Shown: positions 7,839-16,430 of the stretch, one piece after another | How the letters are laid out: the number at the start of each line of letters is the position of its first letter | Numbering within the stretch: the stretch's first letter is position 1 | NCBI GenBank assembly: GCA_964437365.1 | Contig: CAYTGM010000032.1 | Span: forward strand, 1-56,195 | DNA from: CAYTGM01 sp964437365 | Lineage (GTDB): Bacteria > Sumerlaeota > Sumerlaeia > SLMS01 | DNA: 56,195 bases | Direction: 5' to 3' | Notes under the pieces: model-generated | Database searches by the model: none | What the model saw: the letters and a program-made list of their open reading frames with translations, nothing else | Told to the model about the DNA's origin: nothing | Program-made: the position numbers and the translations under genes

Positions 7839-9866
7839 ATGTTTTTGCTTCAACAATATTTGCCGTATATAATAAATTGGGTTCGTTCGCAGAGAACTGC
7901 TTCGCTAGTCTTTGCTATCATCGCCCATGCATCGTGCCTGTCTGCACAAACAATTCAGGTTTCGGACATTGGAACTACTCACCCAGGTTTTCGAATCATC
8001 GGTATAGAAGCCCCGGACTAAAGCGGCGACACTGTTTCTGGGGCAGGGGATGTGAATGGAGATGGCTTGGCAGATGTCATCGTTGGCGCCTGGGTCGCCA
8101 AAGGCGATTTTGGTTTCGGGACCGGAGAGAGTTATGTCGTTTTTGGTAAATCGGACAATTCGGAGGTTTCTCTTTCAACACTGGAAAGTACAAACTCAGG
8201 CTTTGAGATATACGGAGCAGGCTCCGGTGATCAGGCGGGTACTAGTGTTTCTGGGGCAGGAGATGTTAATGGGGATGGCCTCATGGATCTTGTTATAGGT
8301 GCTACGGGTGCCTATGGAGATAGTAGTGTAAGGACTGGCGAGAGCTATGTCATCTTTGGCAAAACTGATAGTGATCGAGTCGACCTTTCAGGCATAGGTG
8401 TGACTCATTCTGGATTTAGAATCGTCGGCATTGATGAAGATGATGACAGCGGGTATAGTGTGTCAGGTGCTGGAGATGTCAATGGCGATGGTTTTGCTGA
8501 TCTTATTATCGGAGCAAGGCTGGCGGATGTCGATGGTTCAATCAGTGCCGGGGAAAGCTATGTTGTGTTCGGGAAAAGTGATCAGGACGCTGTCTATCTC
8601 TCCGAAATAGGATCTACGCATCCTGGCTTTCGTATCGATGGTATACATGAAGGAGATTATTCTGGATGGAGCGTTTCAGGAGCGGGTGATGTTAATGGAG
8701 ACGGGCTCAGTGATATTATCATTGGCGCTTCTTCTGCAAGCCCAGACGGAATTTCACAAGCTGGAGAAAGCTATGTCGTTTTTGGTAAAGATGACTATAC
8801 GGCCGTTGATCTTTCATTACTGGGCACGTCTTACCTTGGGTTTCTCATCAAAGGGGGGTACTCTGGGGAGCGGTCGGGTAATAGCGTTGCTGGCGCAGGA
8901 GACGTTAATGGTGATGGGTTGGGGGATCTTATCATCGGGGCGAATCAAGCTGAAAGAGGTGCAGATGTATTCGTCGGTAAGGCCTATGTCGTCTTCGGGA
9001 AAACAGATTCGAGCCTTGTGGACCTTGCTTCACTTGGAAATGGTGGGTACGAAATATTAGGGATTGATGAACAAGACCAGACGGGTTTCTCCGTATCTGG
9101 AGCGGGAGACATTAATGGGGATGGACTCGCCGATATAATCATTGGATCACCGGGAAGTGATGTCGGTGCTATTTTAAGTGCCGGAGAATCATTCGTTCTC
9201 TTCGGAAAAACTGACGCGAATACAATCGACTTAGCTGCCTTTGCCAGTGATGACGGTATGAGATTACAAGGAACTGTTGAATATGATGATGTGGGCTATA
9301 GTGTTTCTACGGCAGGTGATGTTGATGGAGACGGCGTTGCGGATATTATTGTTGGAGCTCCAAGTGCGAACAGCCAGGCTGGGGAAACCTATGTACTTTT
9401 CAGTCCATTTACTCCAACGACCGATTCTACCTATATAACCAATTCACCATCAGGTGCCGCCCCGAAAGTAGGTATTGGTCTTCCTGGAGGGGGAAACGGT
9501 ACTCCTGACTCGCGCTGCTGGGTCGATTTCGCTGACGGATTTACAACATCAACGCTCACTGTTACGTTGAATAGAAACCAGTCAATTGCTGCTTCTCCCA
9601 CAATCTGGGAAATTAGTACCGATCGGGTTGGGTGGAGCAGCGCTTCTGTGACGTTCAAATATACAGACTCAGAAGTAGAAGGGAATTCAGAATCAGACCT
9701 TGTTCTCTATAAAGCAGACTCTCCTGGCGGTCCCTATACTCCTCTTTCCTCAACCATCGATACAGATCGGAATACGATCAGCGCGACAGTCGATTCCTTT
9801 AGCTTTTTTGCGATAGGGACCACGACAGGGCTTCCAGTAGAGTTGGATTTCTTCTCTGTTTATTAG
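7839..9866 (+). pseudogene. Secreted integrin-like FG-GAP propeller protein interrupted by one in-frame TAA
   Basis: One frame of 676 codons from ATG 7839 (TTAGGGA five bases upstream) to TAG 9866 carries a single internal stop, TAA 8019-8021 (codon 61). An N-terminal hydrophobic stretch ending at CLSAQ looks like a signal peptide. Seven repeats of about 70 residues each contain SGAGDVNGDGLADxIIGA and ESYVVFGK, the FG-GAP blade of integrin alpha propellers. In the repeat alignment the stop falls at a position occupied by Tyr, Asp, Gln or Arg in other copies, just before SG...SGAGD; CAA (Gln) to TAA would be one transition. A C-terminal beta-rich domain of about 150 residues ends in GLPVELDFFSVY. 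It was presumably a calcium-binding surface or extracellular protein. Confidence 0.8.
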
Positions 9867-9961
9867 TTTCGAAGAACCTGATGCGTGAATCCCACATTCA
9901 GTCTTACCTTTCCAGAATGATGAAATAGGCAGAATCAATCTCAAGTGAATGAGAACCTGCT

Positions 9962-9976
9962 ATCTTCGACGAAGAT
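9962..9976. repeat. Perfect short inverted repeat
   Basis: ATCTTCG (9962-9968) and CGAAGAT (9970-9976) are complementary around a central A. It lies 121 bases before the Crp/Fnr-type gene. It could be an operator or a relic terminator of the FG-GAP gene; no T-run follows. Confidence 0.4.
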
Positions 9977-10037
9977 TATCAAAGATCAATTTACTAATAG
10001 TACACGCTTCAAATTTCACTTTATTTTCATCTGTGAA

Positions 10038-10067
10038 TTGACGATCATCATGATCTGGTCCTAGATT
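10038..10067 (+). promoter_or_regulatory. Candidate promoter of the Crp/Fnr-type gene
   Basis: TTGACG (10038-10043) and TAGATT (10062-10067) are 18 bases apart. The spacer contains GATCAT-C-ATGATC (10043-10055), an inverted repeat that could be the operator of the regulator itself. The start codon is 30 bases downstream. Confidence 0.35.
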
Positions 10068-10096
10068 CTCCTCTTGAAACGCTGGATGGTGAATTA

Positions 10097-10840
10097 ATGA
10101 GCCTCTCTTTAGAAAGTGACAGCACAGCCTCGAGCCCAATGATCTGGTTCCTGCGCTCTTCGCGCTTATTCTCTGATTTTACTGACTCATTACTTATTTG
10201 GGCTGAACAGGAGGCTCGAGAAATCGAGTTTAAGAGGAACGAGGTTATTTCACTTTCTGAGCGAGGTCACCCTTACATTTTCGTGATTCTTGAAGGCCAG
10301 GTAAAGCTCAGGTCACTGACCGAAAATGGGAAGGAGACGATCATTGATGTCGCTGGACAGGATGATGTCTTCGGTCCGGTAGAGAGATTGTTTGCCAGAC
10401 CTGAGGGACCGCTGAAGTCACCTGATGGCTATGCTACAGAAGCTGTTGGTCTTTCGAATGGAGCGGCAATCCGCTTTCGAGTCGAGGAGTTTCGCAGAAT
10501 GATTGACCAGCGGCCTTTGGTTTCTCTCAGTGTCTCCAGACTGCTCGGTTTGAAAAGCACTCAGTTTCAATTGAGAATCAGTCGACTTCTCTACCGATCC
10601 TCCCTCGGAAAAGTAGCTGGTTTGCTGCTTGAGTTGGGGGAACGCTACGGCGAAGAAGACGCGAACGGCCAGACGAGGATCACCTTTCAGCTTACCCAAC
10701 AGGAACTTGCTTCCATGGTAGGAGTAAAGCGAGAGACCGTATCAGAGTGTCTTGCTTTGCTTGAGGATAATGAATTGATTACTTATAAAGGTAAGCGAAT
10801 CGTTATTAATGACCCCGGCGGACTCTCTGAGGTCGCATAA
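10097..10840 (+). CDS. Crp/Fnr-family transcription regulator
   Basis: The product is 247 residues, a normal length for the family. Residues about 30-145 form the cyclic-nucleotide-binding-like beta-roll (ISLSERGHPYIFVILEGQVK). A long helix leads to a winged helix at residues about 195-240 (LTQQELASMVGVKRETVSEC). The roll lacks the RTSE-type cAMP pocket, and only one Cys is seen, so an Fnr [4Fe-4S] sensor is unlikely. The ligand is unknown. The ATG is preceded by GGATGGTGA. It stands alone, 102 bases before the pseudopilin gene and upstream of the heme-kinase locus, which makes a redox, gas or energy signal plausible; that is inference. Confidence 0.9.
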   Translation: MSLSLESDSTASSPMIWFLRSSRLFSDFTDSLLIWAEQEAREIEFKRNEVISLSERGHPYIFVILEGQVKLRSLTENGKETIIDVAGQDDVFGPVERLFARPEGPLKSPDGYATEAVGLSNGAAIRFRVEEFRRMIDQRPLVSLSVSRLLGLKSTQFQLRISRLLYRSSLGKVAGLLLELGERYGEEDANGQTRITFQLTQQELASMVGVKRETVSECLALLEDNELITYKGKRIVINDPGGLSEVA

Positions 10841-10942
10841 AAACTCAATGTGTCCGCTAGCGAACAGACTTTCTGAAAATTCCTCTCTACAAATAACGCC
10901 ACGCTGAGGTACTTCAGCAGTTAGAATATGTGGAGAGTCATA

Positions 10943-11647
10943 ATGAATTTACAAAACTCAAACAGAGTTGCTTTCACCCTGATAGAACTTCTCATCGTTG
11001 TAGCCATCATTGCTATCCTGGCAGCGATCGCTGTTCCCAACTTTCTTGAAGCCCAAACGCGGAGCAAATCCAGCGCTGCAGCTGCTGCTATGAGAACCGC
11101 AGCCACGGCCCTGGAATCATACCGCATTGACCATAATAATTATCCTTATGCCGACAATGTGAAGGATGCTATCTGGATGCTTCCAGGAGGCACGCCTCGA
11201 GTAAATCCCTCCAATGCTCGCTGTGGGGGAATCACAAGTCCAATCGCTTATGTGACCACTGTTCCAGTTGATCCATTCGAGCACTCTTTCACTGATTCTG
11301 CAGGAAATAAATATCAGGACATCGGTCCTATTTATTATGAAAGAGCTGGATTTTCATTTATCGATGGCGTGAAAGCTCCTAAACCATCTCTGGTGCCTGC
11401 AGATATTATTGGAACAAATACGGTCTATGGTACAGGCGCAGACACTGCGGTACAAGATCCAAACCAAACACCGGCACAGTATATACTGTATTCGCTTGGA
11501 CCGGACCTGCACAATCATGTGACTGATTTAAGAGGAACCGTTTTTTCAAAGTCTCGTTATAATATAGACAATCGTTACGACCCCACGAACGGGACCGTCA
11601 GCGCAGGAAACATTATCAGGTTTTCCAGCGGACAGTCAGTTCCCTGA
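10943..11647 (+). CDS. Type IV-like pseudopilin (GspG/PulG-like)
   Basis: The product is 234 residues. ATG 10943 is chosen because GGAGAG lies 6-11 bases upstream and because it gives the usual short leader. Residues 10-30 hold the prepilin signature FTLIELLIVVAIIAILAAIA, cut before Phe; the residue before the cut is Ala instead of the usual Gly. The conserved Glu5 of the mature protein is present. The tail YSLGPDLHNH...YDPTNGTVSAGNI is the classical GspG-like ending that shapes the calcium or loop region. No other secretion-pilus genes are near, so it is an orphan, as is common in planctomycete-like genomes with many stand-alone pseudopilins. Confidence 0.9.
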   Translation: MNLQNSNRVAFTLIELLIVVAIIAILAAIAVPNFLEAQTRSKSSAAAAAMRTAATALESYRIDHNNYPYADNVKDAIWMLPGGTPRVNPSNARCGGITSPIAYVTTVPVDPFEHSFTDSAGNKYQDIGPIYYERAGFSFIDGVKAPKPSLVPADIIGTNTVYGTGADTAVQDPNQTPAQYILYSLGPDLHNHVTDLRGTVFSKSRYNIDNRYDPTNGTVSAGNIIRFSSGQSVP

Positions 11648-11702
11648 TAGCTGACGGTCTTTCCCCTTACTGTAGCCTATCCCACCTATTGGATGATACT
11701 TG

Positions 11703-13718
11703 ATGGATAAAACGTTGATGCCCCTCCAGGAGGACGAATCTCACGTCCTCCTCTATAAAGAGGATTACCTCCTTTTTGGTCTTCTTATCCGTCATGAGCT
11801 CATCAAGACATCCGACCATGACCAGCTTGTCCGAATACAAAAGGAGGATCCGCGTCGTCCGACATTAATGAAGTTGCTCTGCGAGACGTCAGAAACTCCT
11901 GAGAAAACGGAAAAAGACCTTCAGGAACTGCTGGATATACTCAGTAACAAGAAGCTGGCAGAGTTTCTCCCGGACAGTGTGAAGAACCTGGAAACCGTCA
12001 TGAAATTAGACGGGGCCACTATCGCTGGGACTCTGTCAGATCAACCGGCGACGAGTGCCAGGACGGAAGTTTCTGCATCCATGGCAGAAACTGCGAGTGT
12101 CTCATCCTTAGAGACGCACAGTGACTCTACGATCAGTCTTGAATCCCTCAATCATGAAACAAAGTCTCGTATTACAGATGACGAGATGAACCTGCTTAAA
12201 CAGTCGCGGGCGAAAGGCGGACTCATTGGGCAGGTCCTTGCGAACCATCTTGTCCTTGATCGTATTGGCGCTGGAGCGCAGGGCGAGGTCTATCTTGCCA
12301 AACAGCTTTCCCTAAATAGATATGTTGCTCTTAAAAGATTAGGAGTCCCGCAAGGTTCCTCGACCACGGAGTTTATTAAAGCTTTCAGAACTGAGGCAGA
12401 ACTCCTTGCAAGCGTGAATCATTCAAATATCGTTGATGTCTATGAAATCTTTCAGATGAACAACGAAGTTTTCTATACAATGGAATGTATAGAAGGATAT
12501 CCTATTACGCAATTGGTTAAGGATAACCCAAAAGGATTGTCTCTGGATATCGTGGCAAATATTGCCTGCCAGGCTGCCAGTGCTCTTCAACGTACCGCAG
12601 AGGACCAGCTTGTTCATCGTGACTTAAAGCCAGCAAACATCCTCTTAAACAATAATGGTGATGTTAAGATTGTAGATTTTGGTCTCGCGGGTGTCGCTGC
12701 CGCAATGGAGGGAGCGATGGGATTCGCTGGCACTCCGGCCTATGCTGCTCCGGAGCAATTCTCTGGCGGCGAGATCACAGATAGAACGGATCAGTATTCA
12801 CTGGGCATTACTCTATACGAATTAGTCACTGGCGAGCTTCCTTTCAAAGCGAAGCGTATGAAAGAGATTATGGAGCTTCACCTGTCAGGAAAGCCAACAC
12901 CTCCATCTCAAATCAATGAGTTACTCCCAAGGTCTGTAGACCAGGTGATTCTGAAGATGATGGAAAAGGATCCCCAAAAGCGCTTCGGCAATTTTCATGA
13001 GGTTTATGAAGCCTGGGAGAGGGTTCTGGCAAAAGAGTCAGGAAGGTCAACATCTGGGGCCGGCAAACTTCTGGGAGAAGCACTATTAAAGTTTGGACGT
13101 GAACAGAAAGGCAAGCTTCTTAAACAAACTGCTATCTTGACTGGCTGCTGGGCTCTTCTTGCTATCGGAGCAGTTATCGGCGAAGTCGGTTTGAGGAAAA
13201 ACAGCTATCATGGACTTGTCAAAGATGTAGGAACATGGGGAACTTATATCCTGGTGTTCTCTCTTTTGTGTGTGTTCTATGTTGCACTGGCCCGACGACG
13301 GATTCTTCCTGTATGGGGGAACCTGAAGGTCTGGTTATATACACATATTGTTACGGTAATCCCCGCGATCGTTCTTCTACTCATTCATTCTGGCAACTTC
13401 ATGAGAGGAATTACGCCAGGTCCTCCTCAGTCAAAACCTCTGCTTTCGATTCTACTCAGCACATCCCTTCTGATTGCGGCTATAAGTGGTTCGCTTGGCC
13501 TGCTTATTTTCAGAGCACTCAGACGCCGGATCGAGCTAGAGAAACTTAACTTAAGAGGTACTGGTGATCTGGACGCCCGGCAGGATATGATGCTGACATT
13601 GTCTGCTCAGCTCTTATCAGGATGGCGGCTTGTTCATTATCCTATTGCAATCCTGTTTATCCTTCTGACGGTATTGCATATATTCATTTCCATCAAATAT
13701 CAGATAACTGGAGCCTGA
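11703..13718 (+). CDS. Ser/Thr protein kinase fused to a predicted diheme cytochrome b-like membrane domain
   Basis: The product is 671 residues from ATG 11703 (TTG 11700 is also in frame). Residues 1-170 are a charged N-terminal extension, its first part resembling the small helical module before some GspE or planctomycete kinase domains. The kinase domain, about 180-445, is complete: Gly-rich loop GAGAQGEV near 189, VALK, TEAELL, HRDLKPAN near 305, DFG at 325-327, and AAPE. Five hydrophobic helices follow at about 476-497, 512-531, 545-563, 583-604 and 644-666. Helix 3 carries His548 and His562; helix 5 carries His645 and His659. Both pairs are spaced His-X13-His, the spacing and same-direction helix arrangement that ligate two b hemes in cytochrome b. 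Loop charges (ARRR, RALRRR) put the kinase in the cytoplasm and one His from each pair near each membrane face. The triheme cytochrome gene follows after four bases. A redox-gated kinase is the inference; substrates are unknown. Confidence 0.85.
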   Translation: MDKTLMPLQEDESHVLLYKEDYLLFGLLIRHELIKTSDHDQLVRIQKEDPRRPTLMKLLCETSETPEKTEKDLQELLDILSNKKLAEFLPDSVKNLETVMKLDGATIAGTLSDQPATSARTEVSASMAETASVSSLETHSDSTISLESLNHETKSRITDDEMNLLKQSRAKGGLIGQVLANHLVLDRIGAGAQGEVYLAKQLSLNRYVALKRLGVPQGSSTTEFIKAFRTEAELLASVNHSNIVDVYEIFQMNNEVFYTMECIEGYPITQLVKDNPKGLSLDIVANIACQAASALQRTAEDQLVHRDLKPANILLNNNGDVKIVDFGLAGVAAAMEGAMGFAGTPAYAAPEQFSGGEITDRTDQYSLGITLYELVTGELPFKAKRMKEIMELHLSGKPTPPSQINELLPRSVDQVILKMMEKDPQKRFGNFHEVYEAWERVLAKESGRSTSGAGKLLGEALLKFGREQKGKLLKQTAILTGCWALLAIGAVIGEVGLRKNSYHGLVKDVGTWGTYILVFSLLCVFYVALARRRILPVWGNLKVWLYTHIVTVIPAIVLLLIHSGNFMRGITPGPPQSKPLLSILLSTSLLIAAISGSLGLLIFRALRRRIELEKLNLRGTGDLDARQDMMLTLSAQLLSGWRLVHYPIAILFILLTVLHIFISIKYQITGA

Positions 13719-13722
13719 TCCT

Positions 13723-14244
13723 TTGAGCATTTATGAGAAAAAATCGGGCCCACTCCTTTCCTATTCGGCGATCATTATCAGCGTCGTTGCGACGGCAGCG
13801 TTGCTCTTCGCGGCAGAGAAGAATCCACGAAAATATGCAGCTAGTATGGCTGTAAACCACCACGCGTCCTATGGCAGTTCTCTTGATTGCAGTGCCTGCC
13901 ACGTTTCTGAGGGGGTCTTTTCAGTAAGCTCGAAAATGACCTGCTTTACATCTGGTTGTCATGGAGAACTGAAGCAGGGAGGTTCCCTTGAAGATGCTCT
14001 CGCTGCACTCGAACCGAGTATTGGATTTATGCCTGACTTTGAAGAGCGGGTCGAACATTACTACTTTATGCATCGCGAAGTTCAAGAAATGAATTGTTAT
14101 GACTGTCATACAGAACATACGATGGATGAAGTTCCATTCCCGGATGGATGGGAAGCTTACAATCCTGAGGCGCACTCCGTCTCGTTAACTGGGATTGATG
14201 ATGAATCATATATATCTATTTTCGACCAGAGCAATAACTCTTAA
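13723..14244 (+). CDS. Membrane-anchored triheme cytochrome c
   Basis: The product is 173 residues from TTG 13723, with TGGAG nine bases upstream inside the end of the kinase gene. The nearby ATG at 13733 is out of frame. A hydrophobic helix at residues 12-31 would anchor the protein or export it, so the rest is periplasmic. Three c-type heme attachment sites are seen: CSACH (56-60), CFTSGCH (74-80, a CX4CH spacing as in cytochrome c3) and CYDCH (125-129). Several other His (46, 47, 112, 117, 132) could be sixth ligands, so bis-His low-potential hemes are likely. The four-base spacing to the kinase implies co-translation and a common task: moving electrons to or from the membrane hemes. Confidence 0.85.
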   Translation: MSIYEKKSGPLLSYSAIIISVVATAALLFAAEKNPRKYAASMAVNHHASYGSSLDCSACHVSEGVFSVSSKMTCFTSGCHGELKQGGSLEDALAALEPSIGFMPDFEERVEHYYFMHREVQEMNCYDCHTEHTMDEVPFPDGWEAYNPEAHSVSLTGIDDESYISIFDQSNNS

Positions 14245-14342
14245 AGTTACTTCGTTGTGTACAGAACTAGCTGGAAAGATACAGAGTAGTTACGCTATTC
14301 GAGGTTGTATATCCAGAGTAGTCAATTTAGCAATCTTTTCAG

Positions 14343-15662
14343 CTACTCCTCATCCCCGATAAGAAGTTTGGTTATTTCAGTTCGTGTATGTCGGCCGAGA
14401 GCTTCTTCCGGAAAGAAGGCACGATAGATGGAATAAGGTGATTCAGTGAACGCTTTGATGGTAGGGGACAGGTCCTTCACATCATGTAATTTATCCCCAT
14501 CATTCGCATCCTGTATCCAGATCGTAGATCTTGCATTCTTCGGAGAAGGGGAGTAGGGCTTATACGGAGCATCTGAGGAGGTCGAAAACCTGAGGTAGTA
14601 TCGAAAATCAAGTCCAACATCTTCAAGAAAGTCGCGAGCCGAATGCACACGCGAATCGAAAATCATGTCCTGCTTCTCTTCTGATTCCACCTCAACGGCC
14701 TTGAACAGCTTCCTGGTGAGGAGTCGATTAGACAAGTCACTCAAGATTGCGTCCGGGTGACTTCGCCAGGAACCCATTGCCGCCAACAGGACGGCGTCAT
14801 CGAGATAAAGGAACTCCTCGACTGTCAGCGCTTCGTTGATGAGAACTTTAAGGAGTGATGACGAATCGGGCAAATATAGATCGTCACCTTTCCCGGCACA
14901 TTCACGTGCTCTTTCAAGGAGAGCCATCAACATTGCCTCAGCAGACGTCACCGTCTTGTGAAAATAAACCTGTCGATACATCTGATACCTGGATTGAAGG
15001 TATTTCTCAACAGGGAGTAATCCTTTCGAGGAAACCACGATTTTCTTTGAATCGGAGGAAACTCTCAGAAGTAGCAAGAGGCGCTCGAGGTCAAAGATCC
15101 CATACTTCACTCCCGTCATATGAGAATCCCGGATCAGGTAATCGAAACGATCTGCATCCATCTGGCTGCTGATAAGGTTATTGAGCCATTGTGGTTCTGC
15201 AGTTCCTGACAGGAGCTTCGCGACCAGCTCTGGAAGGTCAGAAGAATAGTCGTATAGAACCTTGTGAATATCAGTTGATTCATCAAGGATTAACCTGATG
15301 CTCCAGTTTTCGTGATGCTCTTGAAAAAAGTTTTCCATGACATGGGAGAAAGGTCCATGCCCGATATCGTGGAGCAGTCCTGCGCAACGGGCTGCAACCT
15401 GAAAAAGAGGATCAACGGGTGCTTGCGGAACAAGTCTGATTAGGGCACGCTTAACGAGGTGGGCGACACCGATAGAATGGGTAAAGCGTGAATGCTCGGC
15501 TCCCTGAAAGGCCATGCTGGCCATCCCAAGCTGTCTGATGCGACGCAGGCGTTGAACCTCGTAGGTATCAATGGCCCTGAGGATCAGTCGATCTTCTTGT
15601 GAGTCGAGATCAAAGGTAATGAGATCATGAATTGGATCTCGAAGTAGTTTTTCATGTATCAA
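14343..15662 (-). CDS. HD-superfamily phosphohydrolase (YdhJ/dGTPase-like)
   Basis: The product is 439 residues. TTG at 15662 is chosen because AAGGAG lies nine bases before it; a TTG at 15680 is also in frame. The metal-binding HD motif is HDIGHGPFSH, preceded by HSRFTHSIGVAH and followed by MDADRFDYLIRDS, which places it with the SAMHD1/dGTPase-like proteins often annotated as deoxyguanosinetriphosphate triphosphohydrolase-like. The reaction is likely release of phosphate or triphosphate from a nucleotide; the exact substrate is unknown. It is divergent from gmk, with 117 bases between the chosen starts. Confidence 0.9.
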   Translation of the reverse strand: MIHEKLLRDPIHDLITFDLDSQEDRLILRAIDTYEVQRLRRIRQLGMASMAFQGAEHSRFTHSIGVAHLVKRALIRLVPQAPVDPLFQVAARCAGLLHDIGHGPFSHVMENFFQEHHENWSIRLILDESTDIHKVLYDYSSDLPELVAKLLSGTAEPQWLNNLISSQMDADRFDYLIRDSHMTGVKYGIFDLERLLLLLRVSSDSKKIVVSSKGLLPVEKYLQSRYQMYRQVYFHKTVTSAEAMLMALLERARECAGKGDDLYLPDSSSLLKVLINEALTVEEFLYLDDAVLLAAMGSWRSHPDAILSDLSNRLLTRKLFKAVEVESEEKQDMIFDSRVHSARDFLEDVGLDFRYYLRFSTSSDAPYKPYSPSPKNARSTIWIQDANDGDKLHDVKDLSPTIKAFTESPYSIYRAFFPEEALGRHTRTEITKLLIGDEE

Positions 15663-15733
15663 GAGCAGATTCTCCTTCAAGTGGAGGCAATGTGCTCTTC
15701 ATTCCTTTGTTGCCCCGTTGATGACCGTCAACC

Positions 15734-15763
15734 TTGACATGACAGTAAATCGGACAGATTAAT
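15734..15763 (+). promoter_or_regulatory. Candidate promoter for gmk-coaBC
   Basis: TTGACA (15734-15739) and ATTAAT (15758-15763) are 18 bases apart. Transcription would begin near 15770, leaving only a very short leader that includes GAGAGG. That closeness to the TTG start at 15780 is a reason for doubt. Confidence 0.35.
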
Positions 15764-15779
15764 TCGAAGAGAGGTCGAA

Positions 15780-16430
15780 TTGCTAGAATATAAGCTAAAG
15801 TCTAACAGTAATCTGGTGGTGATTTCCGCACCCAGTGGGGGAGGCAAGTCGACCATTATTCGGGCACTTCTTGAAGAACGGGAAAACCTGACCTATGTAA
15901 TAAGTGCAACGACTCGAGAGCGGCGTGAAGGCGAGGTTGATGGACATGATTACCACTTTCTCGCTCTTGAACGCTTTAAAGAGCTCATCAAAGACGATCA
16001 GTTCTATGAATATGCGGAGGTTCATGGCAACTATTACGGCACCCTGAAGAGTGAGGTAGATGACAAGCTCAAAGCTGGAAGCGATGTTATTCTTGATCTG
16101 GATGTTCAGGGGGCTATTCAGTTTAAATCCAGAATGCCCTCGGCTGTGTCTATTTTCGTTCTTCCTCCTTCCATGCAGGTTCTTGAAGATCGCTTGAGAG
16201 GACGAGCGAAAGATAAAGAAGAGGTCATCCAGAAGCGACTCCAGAACGCTAAAGGGGAAGTCAAGTACGCTCCTGATTACGACTATACAGTTGTGAATGA
16301 GAATCTGGATGAAACGATTAGAACAATCGGCATGATTATCGACTCATTGAAGTTTCAAAGTAATCGATGCAGCATTACCGATCAATATGGAAATACTGTT
16401 TTCCCTTCAAAGAAGAAGAGTTCTATATGA
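15780..16430 (+). CDS. gmk: Guanylate kinase
   Basis: The product is 216 residues and converts GMP plus ATP to GDP plus ADP in the cytoplasm. The P-loop SAPSGGGKST is near residue 17. The GMP-binding region reads SATTRERREGEVDGHDYHF, and the lid follows around RLRGRAKDKEEVIQKR. TTG 15780 is the start, with GAGAGG five bases upstream; no in-frame ATG lies nearby. The C-terminal 20 residues extend a little past typical family members. The gene overlaps coaBC by ATGA, so the two are translationally coupled. Confidence 0.95.
   Translation: MLEYKLKSNSNLVVISAPSGGGKSTIIRALLEERENLTYVISATTRERREGEVDGHDYHFLALERFKELIKDDQFYEYAEVHGNYYGTLKSEVDDKLKAGSDVILDLDVQGAIQFKSRMPSAVSIFVLPPSMQVLEDRLRGRAKDKEEVIQKRLQNAKGEVKYAPDYDYTVVNENLDETIRTIGMIIDSLKFQSNRCSITDQYGNTVFPSKKKSSI

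Noticed and set aside
8052..9866. Separate gene starting at GTG 8052
   Set aside because: The GTG lies in the middle of a blade (GDVNGDG) and the frame continues upstream to a signal peptide through one TAA.
2813..9866. Recoding of UAA as a sense codon in this organism
   Set aside because: Many intact genes here (for example atpA, atpB, atpD) end at TAA, and no other gene has internal TAA.
10097..10840. Oxygen-sensing Fnr protein
   Set aside because: Only one Cys is visible, so the four-Cys [4Fe-4S] site is absent.
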